A stretch of DNA of 64,000 nucleotides from Notospermus geniculatus (Eukaryota > Nemertea > Pilidiophora > Heteronemertea > Lineidae). The stretch is from NCBI GenBank assembly GCA_002633025.1, contig NMRB01000538.1, positions 216,385 to 280,384 on the forward strand. The letters run 5' to 3'. Under the pieces are notes generated by a model. The model was not told where the DNA came from. It was given only the letters and a program-made list of their open reading frames with translations, and searched no databases. The position numbers and the translations under genes were made by a program. This document shows positions 43,201 through 54,791 of the stretch, in pieces (position 1 is the stretch's first letter; every line of letters begins with the position of its first letter).

Positions 43201-46200
43201 CTACTAGCCACCAGGTGGCTCTTATCACCCTAATTTTGTGTTTACGTGATTGTTTTGCCCCAAAATGTTTTTTGTGATGGTTGTTAACACAAATCTAAAG
43301 GGATTGAAACTACACATGATTATAGTCCCACGGCTAAAGGGGTTTGCTGTCTACGTCATCAATAACGTTGAGTTATTTATCATCTTTGCAGGAGAGGATT
43401 TTGCTTGCCATCTACGTCATCAGTTTAATAATGATGGTGATGGGCCTTGCGACAGTCATTCCTACAGTTATAACTTTCATCGCGCAGCAAGGCGATCAGA
43501 AATTCGCTCCAATTTCATCTCTGCTCAGATGGTAAGGTCACGCCGTAATGAAATGAGAACACAAGTCGGCCTACATTGAACATAACTATAGAATGCATAC
43601 GAGTAGTACTAAGGCCTTTAATATTTTCTTCAGTAATGAGTTGTTTTCCTTGACTGATCACCCAACCGTGGTTACATCTGTTTTTTTTAATTTGCAGGGG
43701 GGCACTGGTCGTTGTTATCAGTCTTGCGATTCTCCAGCTTGTGTTTGGCCTTCATAATATTATACATTTACCCCTCTTGGAGGTGGAGGCTCCCTATTAC
43801 GAGACATTACTTTACGGTATAACACTCGGTAGTGACTCGCTTTCCATGGCCATTTTTTTGTTGGGAAAGGTACAGTACAAGAAGCAGACGACGGAGGAAG
43901 GTACGTAGATTTCTCTTCGGACTCCGGTCAGGAACAAAATTGTCCAAAATTTTCCAAGGCGTTTTGGCCTAAACCCAATAATTGGGGGGGGGGGGGCTCA
44001 AAACTGAAACCATCAAGCGTGGAATGCAAAGTTGTTGTTATCTGGTCAGTTTTCCCCAATGGAATTTGTTTCAGAACAAAATCTACACACATTTTCCCGC
44101 GATGCCTGAGACAAAAATCTTTCGATCGTGCCTTGCGTCATGCAGGTTAAGGCCCTTCTTCAGGGAGTTACCCATTTCTTTTTCCTACACTGAACTACCT
44201 CCTGTGATCAGTTTAAACATCGGAATTTAATAAGGGCTTTAGAAACTTCGGTCGCATGGTTAGTTCCTTCAGTTCCCCATTCAGGACGACCTATGGTGAT
44301 ACGCTGATTCCATACTCCCATGTGATGTTGTCAAATTCCAGGTCAAAGGTCATGGAAATATTTAATCAGAGTTATCAAAACGTTCCTGTTTCGTGTGAAG
44401 TCGACGTATGTTGACGACGATGACGTTCTACGAAGCACCGCGTCACGTGATCGAGAACAAGCTCAAAGGAGAACGCTGGAAAGACTGAAATTTCGGAGGG
44501 GTGTTCTCTTTTTTGGTCTGATGTCCTGCTTTGCTGTTTCCTTATCGACGACGTTTCTGGTACGAAAATAGCTCTTACAGCAATGTTTGTATTGAAATAA
44601 AGATATTAGAGAGGTTGAGAAACCAAACGATAAACGTAAACGTGAGTTTTCCGTCGAAACGGCCTACTTTTCGTAGATCGACATTTTTCGTTCCCTATTC
44701 GTTTCAGATGACCCAACTCACGACGGTTTATAAGCACCAGTGGGTTGGTAACTATTGGTTACAGGTCGTAAGGAAATGCCAGCTTATTCCCTTTTTAGTC
44801 GGCCCTGCAATTGTGGGCGTCGTTTACAAGAAGTTTCGAGGTCGACTTAAACCTGAAACAGAAGCGAACCAATTGAAAACAATCGGTGAGTTGACAGACG
44901 ACAGGATTGGAGTAGGCCTATATGTAATTTGAATTTCTTAAATTTTGTTAAATCTTATCTCCCCTATTGGTCGCCAATAGTACATGTACCATACTACATC
45001 TCCATCATGGCCAATAGGAGATAAGATTTGTGTCACATGACCTGTCATTCATAATGTCTACACACTGCAAGTGATTTCTCTTACCGACCTTTTATGACTA
45101 GGATAGAGAATGCCAAAATAGGCTGAAAAGGGCCAAAAATGCTTACGAATATCATCCACTTTTTCTGGCCGTACGTCTTCTCGCGGACAAGAACGTTATA
45201 ACTTCTACGACGGAATACATGTACATGTACATTGCACATTGTGCTTTTTCGCCATCTTTTCCATTTTAGGCGTTGCTTTCGTCATCGGAGCGATTGCCCT
45301 CGTCATAGCTGGAGTCGTGAGTGACGTAAAAGACATCCAAACATCGCAGACCGTCAGTGTCTTCTGGTTGGTCCCTCAGTACATCGTGATGGGCGTATCG
45401 AGCTTCCTCGTGTTCACTTCTGGTAAACACATGTAGTCTTAATTTATGAGGGAGACGTTGGGTGGCGCTGCAGTCATCAGAATTATCTCGTTATTTATGT
45501 TATGTTGTGTTACGTTACGGTCATTTCTGTATTGGCACACATTCTTGGAGGCGCGAAAACGACGTCACTTAATGGCTGCGCCACCTGTAGCCATGCTAAG
45601 AACAAACGGAAACACGGGGATTTCGAAAAGCACGACGAGGTTGCCGTGTCTCAAAAACCCGTGTTTTTCAGACACGAGTTTCTTGAAGCCCGGCAATTCA
45701 TATGTGTGACCGCAAAAAACCCGGGGATTTTATGTAGTGTAACCACGGCTAATGTTACATGAAAAGAAATTTTCGTCGCTCAGTTTTCGTCAACCTTTGG
45801 AGTCCCATCTGACCTTATCTTTCGGTTTTCAGTACCAGTCCTCATCTACTTTACAAGTCCTAAGGGCCTAGAGACATTTACAATTTGCCTGTGCACCTGC
45901 TTGTTTGTACTGATGCTTGTCATTGAAGCCATAATTGGTGCCGCCATGGGTAGGTTATTATATAATCCTGCTGTGTGAGAGAGAGAGACAGTTTGGACAA
46001 ATTTTGAAGAAAATTTTGAAGGTGAAGTTGGAAAATCGGCGTCTAGAAATTGGAAGGAAACACTGCCGTTTTTCAAAAAAAAAAACACACTGCAAATCAT
46101 AATATAAGGTGCATTGTGATACTGGCTAATGTTGCTTTCAAATTATTACTGGTTTTTCAGACATAAAGAAGTTTTCACGGTTGGACGTAATCTGTTACAT

Positions 46201-46420
46201 CCTCGCTGGGGTCATGGTGTTCGTCCTCCTTGCCATCTACATCCCTCTTTCCCGCTGGTTCCTAAAAGCCGGCAGAGATATCAATGACGTCATTGAGGCG
46301 GAAGCGAGAGGCGAAACTCCCGTCACGCGAAACGAGAGTTTGACGGGACGAGGCGATGTGTCACGTGGTCGGTCTCTACAATACCGAGATCTTCCGACAG
46401 ATCCCGAAGCCCAAGAATAG
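40229..46420 (+). CDS. Transporter copy C: divergent POT family member, SLC15A3/A4-like layout
   Basis: Probable endolysosomal peptide/histidine-type transporter. Exons: 40229-40529, 42137-42235, 42959-43023, 43392-43531, 43698-43900, 44342-44559, 44708-44885, 45270-45422, 45833-45949, 46161-46420; all GT-AG, 577 residues, no break, the only complete copy. Residues 1-60 are hydrophilic with DEESPLLGRR, an acidic di-leucine signal placed as in SLC15A4. About twelve hydrophobic segments follow. POT features: GLYADTYAGRYTSL (TM2-TM3 signature), TVITFIAQQ then RWGAL (place of the NITPFGADQ and FYxxINxG motifs), IFLLGKVQYKK before the central loop, LKPETEANQLKTIG (place of TPLxxxxxG), FWLVPQYIVMGVSSF and YFTSPKGLETFTICL (TM10 region, place of APxxMKS). 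The ExxER(F/Y) proton-coupling motif expected in TM1 is absent (RLSIVCLFSVLFLQCFG). Transport mode is therefore uncertain. The tail (DVIEAEARGETPVTRNESL) is cytosolic. The ATG follows an acceptor by one base. Confidence 0.85.
40548..41052. repeat. MITE with GCCTTTTTACAC ends and TAG duplication, in copy C intron 1
   Basis: Ends GCCTTTTTACACGGTGCGGG and CCGCACAGTGTAAAAAGGC. Copy D has an empty site (CATTAGTCATGG) where C has CATTAG-element-TAGTCATGG, giving a 3-base TAG target duplication. Confidence 0.85.
41173..41775. repeat. TTAA-flanked hairpin element with internal ATCATCATACA repeats
   Basis: Ends TTAAGGCTCGTCTACACGGTC and CGTGTAGACAGGCCTTTAA. Inside are many units built from GAACATCATCATACAT, TGTTCAAGTTTGTTGGGAAAAC and CACACGATCATACATTTGT, direct and inverted, each a small palindrome. 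No protein. Confidence 0.85.
42420..42895 (+). repeat. SINE in copy C intron 2, split by a MITE
   Basis: Head with GGGTTCGATTCCCAGCC (B box) near 42485; tail AAGTGCTTTGAGACTG ... GTAAGCGCTGT near 42845-42885. The two parts are separated by the hairpin at 42561-42804. Confidence 0.72.
42561..42804. repeat. MITE with CACTGAAAGAAAT ends, nested in a SINE
   Basis: Arms of more than 100 bases, nearly perfect: CACTGAAAGAAATTTACTTT to the loop at about 42670, mirrored by GAAATTTCTTTCAGTG. Repeated ACTCATAATGAG / CTACTCATCTCAGGGAC strings inside. Confidence 0.9.
43083..43118. repeat. 36-bp perfect palindrome
   Basis: CAAGAATATATAAGTACA followed by its exact complement; in copy C intron 3. Lacks features of an rRNA, tRNA or MITE end. 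Confidence 0.85.
44950..45029. repeat. Short hairpin in copy C intron 7
   Basis: AAATCTTATCTCCCCTATTGG paired with CCAATAGGAGATAAGATTT around a loop with AGTACATGTACC. Confidence 0.8.
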
Positions 46421-46992
46421 GATTTGTATAGCACATTTTCAGGGCCGTAGTGAGATTTTGGTCGGGGGAGGGGGGGGGGTCCGTATTGAAGCCCAACAGT
46501 ATGCGTTAGGTTTTGTATCTCGCGACAGCCGACGTAACCTTTGACCTTTAGGCAACGTCGTATATGCATGCTCGATAAGACTGGTGAAATCTATCTCTTT
46601 GAACGATCTAAGTTACCAATTATGTATTGTGAGTGTTGCTACACATTAAAGAATCAGTTGAAGCATGTTACCTTACCTGAGAAGTGTTGAACTTCTCAAG
46701 TGATGAATGGCGGCCATTTTTGTTTCAACATGGTATCAGTCCAGCCTCACTGTTACCACCGGCTAGAGTTTGGACAGGCGACCAGTCTTTTCAAGGTAGG
46801 GAGGAAGAAAGAGTCACCTAATGCATACAGTCGGGCTTTAAATCGCTTTTTACCACATCATATTGTGACCGATTTTTCGGCAAAAATTTAATGTATGTCT
46901 AGATGGAATAGGCCCTAGGGTAGTGTGGTTGAGAGGGCACTTGCCCTGTCCCTAGCTACGGCTTTGTTCACTGATTGTGCTTAAATTATAAT

Positions 46993-47547
46993 CTTAAGGC
47001 CCGTTTACACATGCAACTTTTCATATGCAACTTCATGCAACTTGTTGCAAAAACCTGATGAGACCAAAAAGTTTCATGAAAGTTGCATGTGTAAACGGGC
47101 ATGCAACTTGTTGCAACTCGATCGCGGTGGATGTTGCATCGATTTTTAGCTCACTGGGTGAGCTATTACGATGGTGCAGCGTCCGTCGTCCGTCGTCGTC
47201 CGGCGTCCGTCGTCGTNTGCTGTAACTCAGGAACGACTTAACCCATAGTGCTCCAATTTGCTATGTGGCCCCCTGCAGATGACCTTTATGCGCATGTGAA
47301 GTTTTGGCCTGATCGGACATCCGATATGGCCGCCAGGTGGCGTAACCCGAAATCGTCAAAGTGCTGTAACTCAGGAACGACTTGACCCAGATTCCCTCTG
47401 TCATTAGACTGTTATGTCCAGCCCAGTGAGCACATGGTCCATGGACCATTTCATTTCTGTGTGTAAACCGTCCCAGGTAGTTTGCAACAAGTTGCAAGTT
47501 GCAGCAACTTGCAACTTGGTGCAACCTAGTGTAAACCGCCCTTTATA
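46993..47547. repeat. TTAA-type hairpin (GGCCCGTTTACAC) carrying a nested element
   Basis: Outer ends TTAAGGCCCGTTTACACATG and TAGTGTAAACCGCCCTTTATA; body of GCAACTTGTTGCAA palindromes. It is interrupted at about 47148-47434 by another element. An N is at 47217. Confidence 0.75.
47148..47434. repeat. Nested AGCTCACTGGGTGAGC repeat
   Basis: AGCTCACTGGGTGAGCTATTACGATGG with runs of GTCCGTCGTC, then two copies of CTGTAACTCAGGAACGACTT; right end CCCAGTGAGC complements the left end. This type is widespread in marine invertebrate genomes. Confidence 0.75.
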
Positions 47548-47859
47548 GGCAGACCATTTTTGTCAACTGTTGAATTCAAATATCGTGTTTTATTCATTAA
47601 TAATTAAGTTAATGTGTGCACGTCATGAGTTGTTATGCTCTGTTTTTAACTTCCACCAGAATTTAATCATTACCGAATGGTCAATTTGAATCCAGTAATC
47701 AGTTGGAGTCAACAAGGCCCTAGGATCCACGTGACCTGCAGATAATTATGCCTCTACCCTGAACTGCTCACTTGGACTGACCTCTTAATGTAGAAAAGAG
47801 AGTAGGCCTAATTAGTTGTGTCATGTTGCGACATGATCAAGAATTTGCATGGCAAAATT

Positions 47860-48225
47860 GAAAACAAGCCGTGTTCGTCATCCCTTCATTCCTGTCACAC
47901 TTTCGACATGAAGGAAGTCACGAGACGTGACGGGAGAACCCACGTCACTTTGTCTACCAAATAAAAGCGAATATTTCTAACAGGAACTTTAATCATGTGC
48001 GACGAAATGAAAAATATCAGACATTGTATTGCCACATTTCTTGGCAAGTCAACCGTGGTATGTTTTGTTGAGATTTCAAAATGGCGGAGCGGTTTTTCCC
48101 AAGACAAGGAAGTAAGTGTAACAGAACACGGGTTCGAGACTGCTGGGTTTGTTATGTTCAGATGAGGGAGAGACGAGTGAGAATAAGGTTAAGATCTGCA
48201 GTATTCAGCGATTCAAGGTTCATGT
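47860..48225 (+). promoter_or_regulatory. Conserved block with CAAAATGGCGGAG, copy 3
   Basis: Third copy, upstream of copy D; ATGGCGG at 48081-48087 followed by GGAA|GTAAGT, here a perfect donor. Supports the idea that the upstream noncoding exon ends at this place. Confidence 0.5.
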
Positions 48226-48399
48226 AAGTACAGAATCACGTCAGACATGACAGAGATAGCCTGATTGAGATTTGTTGTAGAGCATATTGAGGGCCGAAAG
48301 ACTCGCCCGCATCATCCAACTTGTAGGCCTATTTGTGTTACTTCCTGTTTAGACTAAAAGCGCTTCTAGAGTATAGTATAGTGTTCTACCGTAGTATAG

Positions 48400-48975
48400 T
48401 GCGAGTTGGCTCTCAGTGGGCAATTCACCATCGCCCGGTTTCTCTAGGACTTACGCTGAGACCAAGACACTGCCCATAGTTAAATTCCCCATAGAGAGCC
48501 AATTCGCGGGAGAAATCTGTGCCTTTAGGCCGAGACCAATGGCACATACGACTGCCCGTAGTCTTCTATGGTTTAGTTGCCCATAGAGAGCAATTCGCGA
48601 GAGAAAACGGGGCACCTTTACGCCGAGATCAATGGCACAAACGACCCACAGTTTTCTATTGTTGAATTCCCAGAGAGCGCCAACTCGGGAGAGAAATGGA
48701 CACCTTTACGCCGAGACCGATGACACAAAAGACTGCCCATAGTTTCCTATGGTTCAGTTGCCCATTGAGAGCCAGAACGCGAGGGGGAAATTCTTGAAAG
48801 TGCCATCACCTGAAATACGCTTAGATACAGGACACAAATGGCTGCTGCCCATGGTTCTCTACAGGGTGGCCCACAAATATTTCTCCCCACAGAATAGAAG
48901 GGCTATTGTTCGATGGAAAATTTTTGTGGCCTACCCTGAATGTTGCCCATAGAGAGCTGAATTGCACGAGAAAGC
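48400..48975. repeat. Cluster of CTCTATGGGCAA repeats, copy 3 (expanded)
   Basis: More units than the other two clusters: at least five CCCATAGAGAG / CCAATTCGCGGGAGAAA blocks separated by CACCTTTACGCCGAGACC. It ends about 55 bases before copy D exon 1. Confidence 0.75.
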
Positions 48976-49032
48976 TCTCACGTGGAGGAGAACCTTTACA
49001 GCGGTGTGCACTGTGTTACTGTCTCTTTCAGA

Positions 49033-52000
49033 ATGTCACGTCAAGACGAGGAGAGGCCGCTGCTCGGGCGAAGGGCTGAGGCGCTACACCAGAGAGGTCA
49101 ACAGTTCGGACCCACAAACCAATCAGAGCAACTAAGGGATGAATCCGACTATTACGTACCACCAAACCGAGGCGGGAGACGGCTGAGCGTCGTCTGCCTT
49201 TTCTCAGTTCTGTTTCTTCAATGTTTTGGAACAAATATTGAACGACAAGTCAGACATTCCCTGACGAAACTGTGTAACATCAAGGCCCCGGATTTGGATA
49301 AAAAATTCATGCCATTAATAGCAGTAGGAGCCAGTAAGAAGCGATTCATTAGTCATGGATTCATTTTACGGGACTGTTCATCCCGTATTTCACATCAGTC
49401 GTTGCACCTCAAACAACTTGAGCACTAAATACATGTACTTGGTTAGACCCGTTTAAATGTACTACCCACAGAAACCCTGTCACACACATGAAGTTATTAC
49501 TCAATGGAAAGTACATGGACTCACTGAGACCCGCTTTCCACTACCTGCAGTTCATTCCACATCCCAGTGGTGCGAGGTTTTCAGCCGATATCTCCGCAAG
49601 GCTGGGTCAAATTCGACATACCATGCATCAACTGACTTGTCTTTCTTGCCGGTATCTGTCTGCTATCTTCATTTTTCGTGTAAGGCCGACATAACGGATC
49701 CCGTTCTCAAAACCCATTTCATTTCGCTATGCTGTTCAGTGCAGTTTACACGTGCGCGATGCATTGCGTCATTTCAAAATGGCCGCCTCTTCGGCCGTAA
49801 ACACAAACTGTGATTTGTGAAAGAACTTTTTTCTGTCACGTTTTTCGGGAAAATGACAGTGATGATGGCTGAAGCGGCAAAAAAGACAAGTCGATTGACG
49901 CATGTTTCATCAAATTCGACCCAGCCGTTGCGGAGCTATCGTTGATAAACCTCGCGCCACTCGAAAGTGGAATGAAGAGTAGTTTTCAGCTATCTTCCGG
50001 GCTATTTGACATTATTTGTAGGGTAAATTTGAAAAATGACCTTGACAGTCAACGGGATAATAATTTCCTCGTTTTTTTCCCAGTCATACTGTACGTCCTG
50101 CCGATGTTAGTTGGTCTGTACGCTGACACATACGCTGGCAGGTATACATCACTCTTCTATGGCATCACTTTAAAACTGGCAGGTGAGTTCACTTACAAAA
50201 AATAATCCAATCAAATGAAAGGAGGCGGTGACTAAAACGAGGCTGAATGACGTCATGTGATAGGAATCCAAGTCCCCAGGGAATTTCTGTCCGATTTATT
50301 GTTTAATGAGAGATTCAGCTATATCGCTATAAAATATATACTGTAAAATCGGACTTGTAACATCACTTTGGTAGACCAGCCCACTTCATTACTATGATGT
50401 CACATGGCGTTCGTATTGGCCCAACAATTCTTTCTATGAAAAGTGATCGACCTGGGGTGATCGATTAGGCAACATCACGCCCTTCTATCCAAGGCCTAGT
50501 CAATGCCACTATGCATAATCGTACAGTGACTGGATAAAATGCGCATATTCAACAGAATAACCACCCCCAGCTCACATAAGTGGGCGGGACGTTCTAATAC
50601 CTGAAGTGATGTTACAAGTCCGATTCTACAGTACATTGTATAACCTTTTTTTCGCAATAGCAGAACTCGGACTTGCTTTTCTAGGATTATCAATTCCCTA
50701 TCACAGGAGGTTCGATTCCCGTTTTAGGTACCTGTGTGGGTTTTGTCATCAGTGTAGTGACGGAGTCGGTGAAGGACATCAGCCCACTGACGGTAAGCCT
50801 TTCGACGTCAACAACAAAAAAATAAAATCAAAAACCACAGACTAATATCATATTCAATAAGACAAATACCACAATGAATTAACTGCGAACGAACTGTGGC
50901 GAGGGGCTTAGCTTCTCTTACTTGCCGCTAGGTGGCTCTTATCACCCAAATTTTGTGTTTACGTTAGGATAGGTAGTGTTTACGTGATTGTTTTGCCGCA
51001 AAATGTTTTTTGTGATGGTTGTTAACACAAATCTAAGGGGATAGAAACTAAGTTGATTAAAGTCCCACGGCTGAAGGGATTTGCTGTCTATATCATCAAA
51101 AACATCGAGTTATTTATGATCTTTGCAGGGAAAGATTTTGCTTGCCGTCTACGTCATCAGTTTAATAATGATGGTGATGGGCCTTGCCACAGTCATTCCT
51201 CCAGTTATAACCTTCATCGCGCAGCAAGGCGATCAGAAATTCGTTCGAATTTCATCTCTGCTCAGATGGTAAGCTCACGCCATAATGAAACAGGAAGACA
51301 AGTCGGCCTACAATGAAGATGCACACGTACAATCTAATAGGCTACATACTGGTATTAAGCCTACTACTAGTATTTTCTTCAGCAATGAGTTGATGGCCTA
51401 ACAGGATAGACTTGTGTCTGGTTTGGTTCGACTGACCAGCGACCCATGGTCACGTACAGTTTTTTTTTATTTACAGGGGGGCTTTGGTCGTTGTCATCGC
51501 TACTTCAGTTCTTCAGTTTGTGATTCAACTCCGGCATGCCATACCTTTACCCCTCTTGAATGTGAAGGCTCCCTACTACGAAACATTACTTTACGGTATA
51601 ACACTCGGTAGTGACTCGCTTTCCATGGCCATTTTTTTGTTGGGAAAGGTACAGTACAAGAAGCAGACGACGGAGGAAGGTACGTAGATTTCTCTTCGGA
51701 CTCAGGTGAGGAANCGCCTAGAAAATCGCTCGAAAAATCGCTCGTGTGCGCCATGCTTAAAGGGCACCGCAGACTGGCGATTTTTCGAGCGATTTTCTAG
51801 GCGACCGCCCTTGCGACCACAGAGGCGACTGAACATATTTTTAGTTTTTTTTGTTTTTGTTGACTCGTTTGCGACAAATGCTTCTTTGGAAGATCAGTGA
51901 TGTCGTGGATAACATCACTGGTCGACATCAAAGGTAATTATTGCAGGCGACGTAGTAGTCGCATCGGTAGTCGCCCCTATTTTAGTCGCCAGTGTGCGGA

Positions 52001-54163
52001 GCCCTTTAGGAGACTGCCCTTGCAACTGCTAGGGCGACTGGAGATTTGCAGGATTCGTCGCGGAGTCTGCGGCAGATCGTTGCATCAAGCGACCAGTCAG
52101 TGTGATCGCCCGTTGGCGGATGGTTCACTGAAATGGTCGCAAGTGTGGTCGCACGCGATGGTTGCCTGCGACGTCGTGGTCGCCAGTCTCGTCGATGGTC
52201 GCACGACTTTGGTCTCAGGTGTGCGCCATGCTTAACCTGACATTGGCTCAGGCGGACTAGCCTCTTAATGTGGGAAAAAGATTCAATTTTCGACATTTTT
52301 CATTGCCTATTGGTTTCAGATGGGCTACCTCACAAGGATTTATAAGTGCCTGTGGACTGGCCATACATGGTTACCGGTCGTAGGATTATTCAAACTTACA
52401 CCCTATATAGTCGGATCAGTAATTGTGGGCAGCGTTTACAAGAGGTTTCGAGGTCGACTTAAACCTGAAACAGAAGCAAACCAATTGAAAACAATCGGTG
52501 AGTTGACAGGCAGCATCCGATCAAAGTAATTTAAAGTTTTTGAATTGAATGTTATTAAAAAAGTAAATCTTATGCCCTATTTAATTGCACGTAATTTTCC
52601 CTGACAGACCTTTAAATGGCGAGAATAGAGTATGCCAAAATAGGCTGAAAAGGACCTAAAATGCGTTCGAATATTATACGCCTTTCTGGCCGTACGTCCT
52701 TTCACGTACAAATATGTCATAATTTCTACCAATCCCATTGTATTTTTTCGACGTATTTTCCATGCCAGGCGTTGGTTTCGTCATCGGAGCGATTGCCCTC
52801 GTCATAGCTGGAGTCATGAGTGACGTAAAAGACATCCAGGCAGTCAGTGTCTTCTGGTTGATCCCTCAGTATATCGTGATGGGCGTATCAAGCTTCATCG
52901 TCATCACTTCCGGTAAATACATGTAGGCCTGGTCTTAATTTACGAAAATTAAGCTGAAAAAGACGTTGGGCGGCGCTGCAGTCGTCGGGATGATCTCGCA
53001 TCACGCTAAGAAAGACGTTGGGTGGCGCTGCACTCGTTAGGATGATCTCGAGTCGTAGCTAAGGAAGACGTTGGGCGGCGCTGCAGTCGTCGGGACGATC
53101 TCGAGTGTAGCTGAAAAAGACGCTAGGCGGCGCTGTAGTCGTCGGGACTCGCGCCGTAGCTAACTGAGACGTTGGTGGCGCTGCAGTCGTCGGGACAATC
53201 TCGAGTCGTACCTTAGAAAAACGTTGGTGGCGCTGCAGTCGTCAGGATGATCTCCAGTCGTAGCTGAGAAAGACTACAGGTGGTGCTGTATTCGTAGGTG
53301 ATACATACACATCAACAAATTAGAAGTTTTCTCATTTTTGACCTGTTGCGACTGCAGATAATCTTAAGGACTACAGTGCCACCCAACGTCTTTCTCAGCT
53401 ACAGCTGGAGATCACATAACAGCGACTAGAAATCCTGACTCAAACGTCTTTATTTGCGGTTTTAGCCGCCCATACATTTGCAAACTAGGAGAATACATAC
53501 GTGTAGTGTTAGATAAAAAGAAAGTATCTCGTCACTCAGTGTTAACCCCCTCCCATCTGACCGTATCTCTCGGTTTTCAGCACCAGTCCTTATCTACTTC
53601 ACAAGTCCTAAGGGCCTAGAGACATTTACAATTTGCCTGGGCGCCTGCTTGTGTGTACTGATGCTTGTCATTGAATTCGTCATTGGGATCGCCATGGGTA
53701 GGTTTCGTGGAGTCCTTCTAAGAGGGGTATTAGACAAATATTGAAGAAGGATTCTGAAGGTGAAATTGGAAAACTGGTGCCTTCAGAAACTGGAGGGAAA
53801 CACTGTTTATTTCGGAAAGAACAAAGCATATTCCAAAGATGTATTGTGATGCTGGTTTACTTGGTTCCAAAACGTCGCTTTTCAATTATTACTGGTTTTT
53901 CAGACATAAAGAAGTTTTCAAGGATGGACGTAATCTGTTACATCCTCGCTGGGGTCATGGTGTTTGTCCTCCTTGCCATCTACATCCCTCTTTCCCGCTG
54001 GTTCCTAAAAGCCGGCAGAGATATCAATGACGTCATTGAGGCGGAAGCGAGAGGCGAAACTCCCGTCACGCGAAACGAGAGCTTGACGAGACTGGACGAG
54101 ATATCAACAGATCGGAGGGCGCAGCGCCGAGACGTTCCGAACGATCCCGAAGTCGATCCCTAG
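49033..54163 (+). CDS. Transporter copy D (POT/SLC15-like), exon 6 missing at an N
   Basis: Same subtype as copy C. Exons found: 49033-49333, 50084-50182, 50728-50792, 51129-51268, 51477-51679, 52320-52497, 52769-52912, 53581-53697, 53904-54163. The exon equivalent to 44342-44559 of copy C (central cytoplasmic loop and TM7 start, 218 bases) is absent. In its place lie an N (51714) and hairpin repeats. Without it the phases do not match (exon 5 ends in phase 1, exon 7 starts in phase 0), so the copy is broken as assembled. The N suggests an assembly fault rather than true loss. Exon 8 is 9 bases shorter than in C (three residues lost, in frame). The tail differs from C after ESLTR (LDEISTDRRAQRRDVPNDPEVDP). 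The di-leucine motif reads DEERPLLGRR. The exon 3 acceptor has a SINE-derived pyrimidine tract. Confidence 0.8.
50339..50633. repeat. MITE with TACTGTAAAATCGGACTTG ends in copy D intron 2
   Basis: TACTGTAAAATCGGACTTGT and ACAAGTCCGATTCTACAGTA are complementary. Not present in copy C intron 2. Confidence 0.82.
51715..52250. repeat. Compound hairpin elements replacing exon 6 of copy D
   Basis: Inner element 51758-52019 with ends TTAAAGGGCACCGCAGACTG and AGTGTGCGGAGCCCTTTAG. A CGCCTAGAAAATCGCTCG / CGAGCGATTTTCTAGGCG hairpin overlaps its left end. A second half (CGACTGGAG, GGTCGCACG, GTGTGCGCCATGCTTAA) runs to 52250. Confidence 0.7.
52960..53290 (+). repeat. Minisatellite in copy D intron 8, about six units of 55-60 bp
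   Basis: Units of AGACGTTGGGCGGCGCTGCA, GTCGTCGGGATGATCTCG and AGTCGTAGCTGAGAAA. Copy C has one unit at the same place (45446-45490). A single inverted unit lies at about 53375-53415. Confidence 0.88.
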
Positions 54164-54511
54164 GCAGCGGGAGGAAGATACTGATCTGTGTTCGAGATTG
54201 TAGTTTATAGATGATATTATGAAAACAGAGACATTATTGAAAGAAAAAAACATTGGAGAAATCTCCAACAACGCTATTCTTTAAAGTCGAAATTGCCTGT
54301 TACGTCCATATTAACAAAACACGTTGTGCATTTTTTCTTCCACATACTTTTTCAGGGAAAATGTCCAACAACAATTATCCTAGTCATTAGGTCTGGTCTG
54401 TGAAATCCACTGGGAGCCGCCGTCACATGATATGGCTACCGCTCGCAAGGAAAAAACAAAAATGCCCCCGTGGCAGCCATCTTAGTGGCGCAACGGGTCT
54501 CCACAATTTCA

Positions 54512-54605
54512 ATGAATACAGAGGTTGCGCAGTTTTCCGACTCCGATTCCGGCTTCAACTACCAGAATGAATTGCAGTCCGCTGTAGACATCCTTGATAA
54601 AAACG
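54512..54605 (+). pseudogene. Coding-like fragment, inverted relative of 54792-54995
   Basis: Reads AQFSDSDSGFNYQNELQSAV then DILDKNDLI, against AQLSDSDFNYENELQSAL and the same DILDKNDLI on the opposite strand 200 bases away. Differences are mostly third-base or whole-codon (a six-base in-frame gap), suggesting descent from a translated sequence. Homology ends at ATAGA, exactly before TTTGCAAATTG where the duplicated lectin unit begins. Confidence 0.5.
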
Positions 54606-54791
54606 ATTTGATAGACGTTTGCAAATTGTAAAATACCATAACTTTGTGGCAGAATAGTTTCTACTCATAATCGGAAGTGCACGTAAATCGCAAATATTAT
54701 AGTCGTGTTTCAAGTCGTAACGACTAGGATTACGATTTCAATATTCAATATTTATCCGCACTTCCGGTTTATAAGGCCATTTTTTCTGCCT

